Part shown: in pieces, positions 62,358 to 64,000 of the stretch
Numbering within the stretch: the first letter of the stretch is position 1
How the letters are laid out: each line of letters starts with the position of its first letter
Assembly: GCF_000716675.1 (NCBI RefSeq)
Contig: NZ_JNXT01000039.1
Coordinates: 31,425 to 95,424, forward strand
Source: Streptomyces alboflavus
GTDB lineage: Bacteria > Actinomycetota > Actinomycetes > Streptomycetales > Streptomycetaceae
Direction of reading: 5' to 3'
Length of the DNA: 64,000 nucleotides
Program-made: the position numbers and the translations under genes
The notes under the pieces: model-generated
Databases searched by the model: none
Seen by the model: the letters and a program-made list of their open reading frames with translations, nothing else
What the model was told of the DNA's origin: nothing

Positions 62358-64000
62358 GTGACCGACATGACCGACCCTGGTTCTTTCACGCTCTACCGGA
62401 AGCAGACGGCGCCCGGACTCGGCACCTGCGTCATCGGCGGCGCGATCGCCGCCGGGCTCGGGCTCGGCGCGTTCGCGGTCCTGGTGATGGCCCTGTGGAT
62501 CAGCTCGCCGTACCCCGACAGCGGGCCGGGCGGCGCGCTGCACGTGGCGGCCGCGCTGTGGCTCCTCGCGCACGGCACGGAGCTGGTCCGCACCGAGACG
62601 TTGTCCGGGGTACCCGCGCCGGTGGGCGTCACCCCGCTGCTGCTGCTCGCCCTGCCCGCCTGGCTGGTGCACCGCGCCGCACGGGACGCGGCGGACCCCG
62701 ACGAGCGGGCGCTCGGCGCGCGCACCGCGTGGGCGGGCGTCGTCGGCGGCTATCTGCTGGTCGCGACGGCGGCGGCGGTGTACGCGGCGGGCGGCGAGCT
62801 GCGCCCCTCCTGGCCGAGCGCGGCGGCGCACGTGCCGCTGCTCGCCGTGGCGGCGGCCGGGTTCGGCGTGTGGACGGCGCACGGCCGGCCGCCGGGGCCG
62901 CTGCCGGATGCGGTGCGGCGCGCGGCGGCCGCGCTGCCGGTGCCCGCGGCGGTACGTCGTCTCTTCGTGCCCGAACGCGTCCTCGGCTCGGCCCGCGCGG
63001 CCGTCGCGGGGACGGCGGTCCTGGTGGGCGGGGGAGCGCTGCTCGTCGGGGTCTCGGTGGTGCTGCACGGCGGCCCGGTGCGGGAGTCGTTCCTGACGCT
63101 GACCACGGTGTGGTCGGGACGCTTCGCGGTGCTCCTGCTGGCGCTCGCGCTGGTGCCGAACGCCGCGGTGTGGGGTGCGGCGTACGGGCTCGGGCCCGGG
63201 TTCGTCCTGGGTACGGGCACGGTCGTGGCGCCGCTCGGCGCGGCCGCCGCCCCGATGCTGCCCCCGTTCCCGCTTCTCGCCGCTGTGCCGGAGGCCGGTC
63301 CGGGATCGCCCCTGACCTGGGCGGTCGGGGTGGTGCCCGGCGTGGCCGGATGCGTGCTCGGCTGGTTCGCGGCGCGGGCGGCGACGGCCGGGGAGTCCGC
63401 CTGGTCGGCGGGTCGGACGGCGGCGGGCGCGGGCACCGCGGCGGTGCTGTGCGGTGGCGCGTGCGCGGCCCTCGCGGGTCTGGCCGGGGGACCGCTGGGA
63501 GCCGAGGCCCTGGCGGAGTTCGGCCCGGTGTGGTGGCTGACGGGCCTGGCCGCGGTGGCGTGGACGGGGGTCGCGGGGGTGCCGGTGGCGCTGGGGGTGC
63601 GGTGGTGGCGGCTGCGGGTCCGGGCGCGGGCGCAGGCGGCCGCCGAGGCGGAGCGGGTGCGGGTGGAGGGGCGTGGCCAGGCGCCACAGGATGCCGAAGC
63701 GGAGGGTAAGCGGGGGCGGGGCCGGGGTCGGGGTCGGGGGATCGGGCGTTGGGCGGCGCGGCTGTGGCGCGGGCGAGTGCGGAAGGCCGCCGAGGGGGAG
63801 GCGGCGGCCGGGCTGGTGCCCGGCGGGACGGCCGGAGTGGTGGCTGCCCGTACGGAGCCGGTGCCGGAGGCGGGCGCGACACCCACGACGGGCGTGGCCC
63901 ACACGACGGGCGCGGCACCCACGTCCGACCCCCTGCCCACGTCCGACCCCCTGCCCCCCGCCGACGTCGTACCCCCCACCGACCTCGCACCCCCCACCGC
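62358..64000 (+). CDS. DUF6350 family multi-pass membrane protein (3' end outside window)
   Basis: An open frame to the window edge, at least 547 codons. GTG 62358 has GGGAG 9 nt upstream; ATG 62367 is an alternative. There are about nine to ten hydrophobic segments (for example [50 protein letters not shown]), followed from about residue 430 by a basic Arg-rich stretch and then a long Pro/Ala/Thr/Asp-rich tail with short repeats (PTSDPLP). I recall DUF6350 proteins here between the sucCD-linked HTH gene and purN in Streptomyces. Function unknown; a link to division or wall synthesis is conjecture. Confidence 0.8.
   Translation, partial: MTDMTDPGSFTLYRKQTAPGLGTCVIGGAIAAGLGLGAFAVLVMALWISSPYPDSGPGGALHVAAALWLLAHGTELVRTETLSGVPAPVGVTPLLLLALPAWLVHRAARDAADPDERALGARTAWAGVVGGYLLVATAAAVYAAGGELRPSWPSAAAHVPLLAVAAAGFGVWTAHGRPPGPLPDAVRRAAAALPVPAAVRRLFVPERVLGSARAAVAGTAVLVGGGALLVGVSVVLHGGPVRESFLTLTTVWSGRFAVLLLALALVPNAAVWGAAYGLGPGFVLGTGTVVAPLGAAAAPMLPPFPLLAAVPEAGPGSPLTWAVGVVPGVAGCVLGWFAARAATAGESAWSAGRTAAGAGTAAVLCGGACAALAGLAGGPLGAEALAEFGPVWWLTGLAAVAWTGVAGVPVALGVRWWRLRVRARAQAAAEAERVRVEGRGQAPQDAEAEGKRGRGRGRGRGIGRWAARLWRGRVRKAAEGEAAAGLVPGGTAGVVAARTEPVPEAGATPTTGVAHTTGAAPTSDPLPTSDPLPPADVVPPTDLAPPT

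Overview
The window is a stretch of chromosome from a high-GC actinomycete, almost certainly a Streptomyces. The composition is roughly 70% GC with third codon positions nearly all G or C. GTG and TTG starts are common, and the gene order guaB-guaB3 ... glpD ... Ser/Thr kinase array ... guaA ... pcrA ... icmB ... sucCD-HTH-DUF6350 is what I remember for the core of Streptomyces chromosomes. I see no rRNA, tRNA, CRISPR array, insertion sequence or prophage. This is core genome with a few lineage-specific decorations, mostly tandem repeats in intergenic DNA and in protein linkers.

Layout. 1-7.2 kb: purine genes guaB and guaB3, a small membrane protein, a nucleotide-sugar dehydrogenase homologue without its catalytic cysteine, and glpD. 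7.5-21.0 kb: six co-directional receptor-like Ser/Thr kinase genes, each with kinase domain, disordered linker, one membrane helix and a related exported C-terminal domain. The second is a pseudokinase with a roughly 400-residue insertion in the activation segment and a TTA codon. 21.2-27.8 kb: a succinic semialdehyde dehydrogenase, a GMC/cholesterol-oxidase-like flavoprotein, a sortase-anchored acidic surface protein, a small membrane protein and a lipoprotein. 27.8-31.2 kb: a gene-poor kilobase, then a chorismate mutase preceded by what reads as a Phe/Tyr attenuator, diverging from guaA. 31.2-35 kb: a flavin/F420-type oxidoreductase and a class II aldolase sharing a divergent promoter with two related palindromes, then two membrane proteins. 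35-39.1 kb: divergent PspC-domain genes, one of them a histidine kinase overlapping its response regulator (envelope stress). 39.2-48.3 kb: three cell-wall hydrolases (two NlpC/P60, one M23), one under a c-di-AMP (ydaO) riboswitch, plus pcrA and a lipase. 48.7-49.1 kb: icmB. 49.4-58.1 kb: a five-gene MoxR ATPase / VWA / DUF5682 / SWIM / DUF5691 module. 58.8-64 kb: sucCD, an HTH-sigma-like membrane protein, and the start of a DUF6350 membrane protein cut by the window edge.

How the genes work together. guaB and guaA make GMP from IMP. sucCD and gabD2 feed the TCA cycle. The kinases, PspC two-component system, lytic enzymes, sortase substrate and riboswitch form a theme of envelope sensing and remodelling. 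The MoxR-VWA module is the least understood system here; its partners match the E. coli yehLMPQ set as I recall it, and its biochemical role is unknown to me.

The most rewarding items for follow-up are the chorismate mutase attenuator (29195-29328), the TTA-containing pseudokinase (10021-13176), the MoxR-VWA module (49398-58095), the Cys-less sugar dehydrogenase (3927-5180), and the paralogous NlpC/P60 leaders, only one of which carries the riboswitch.
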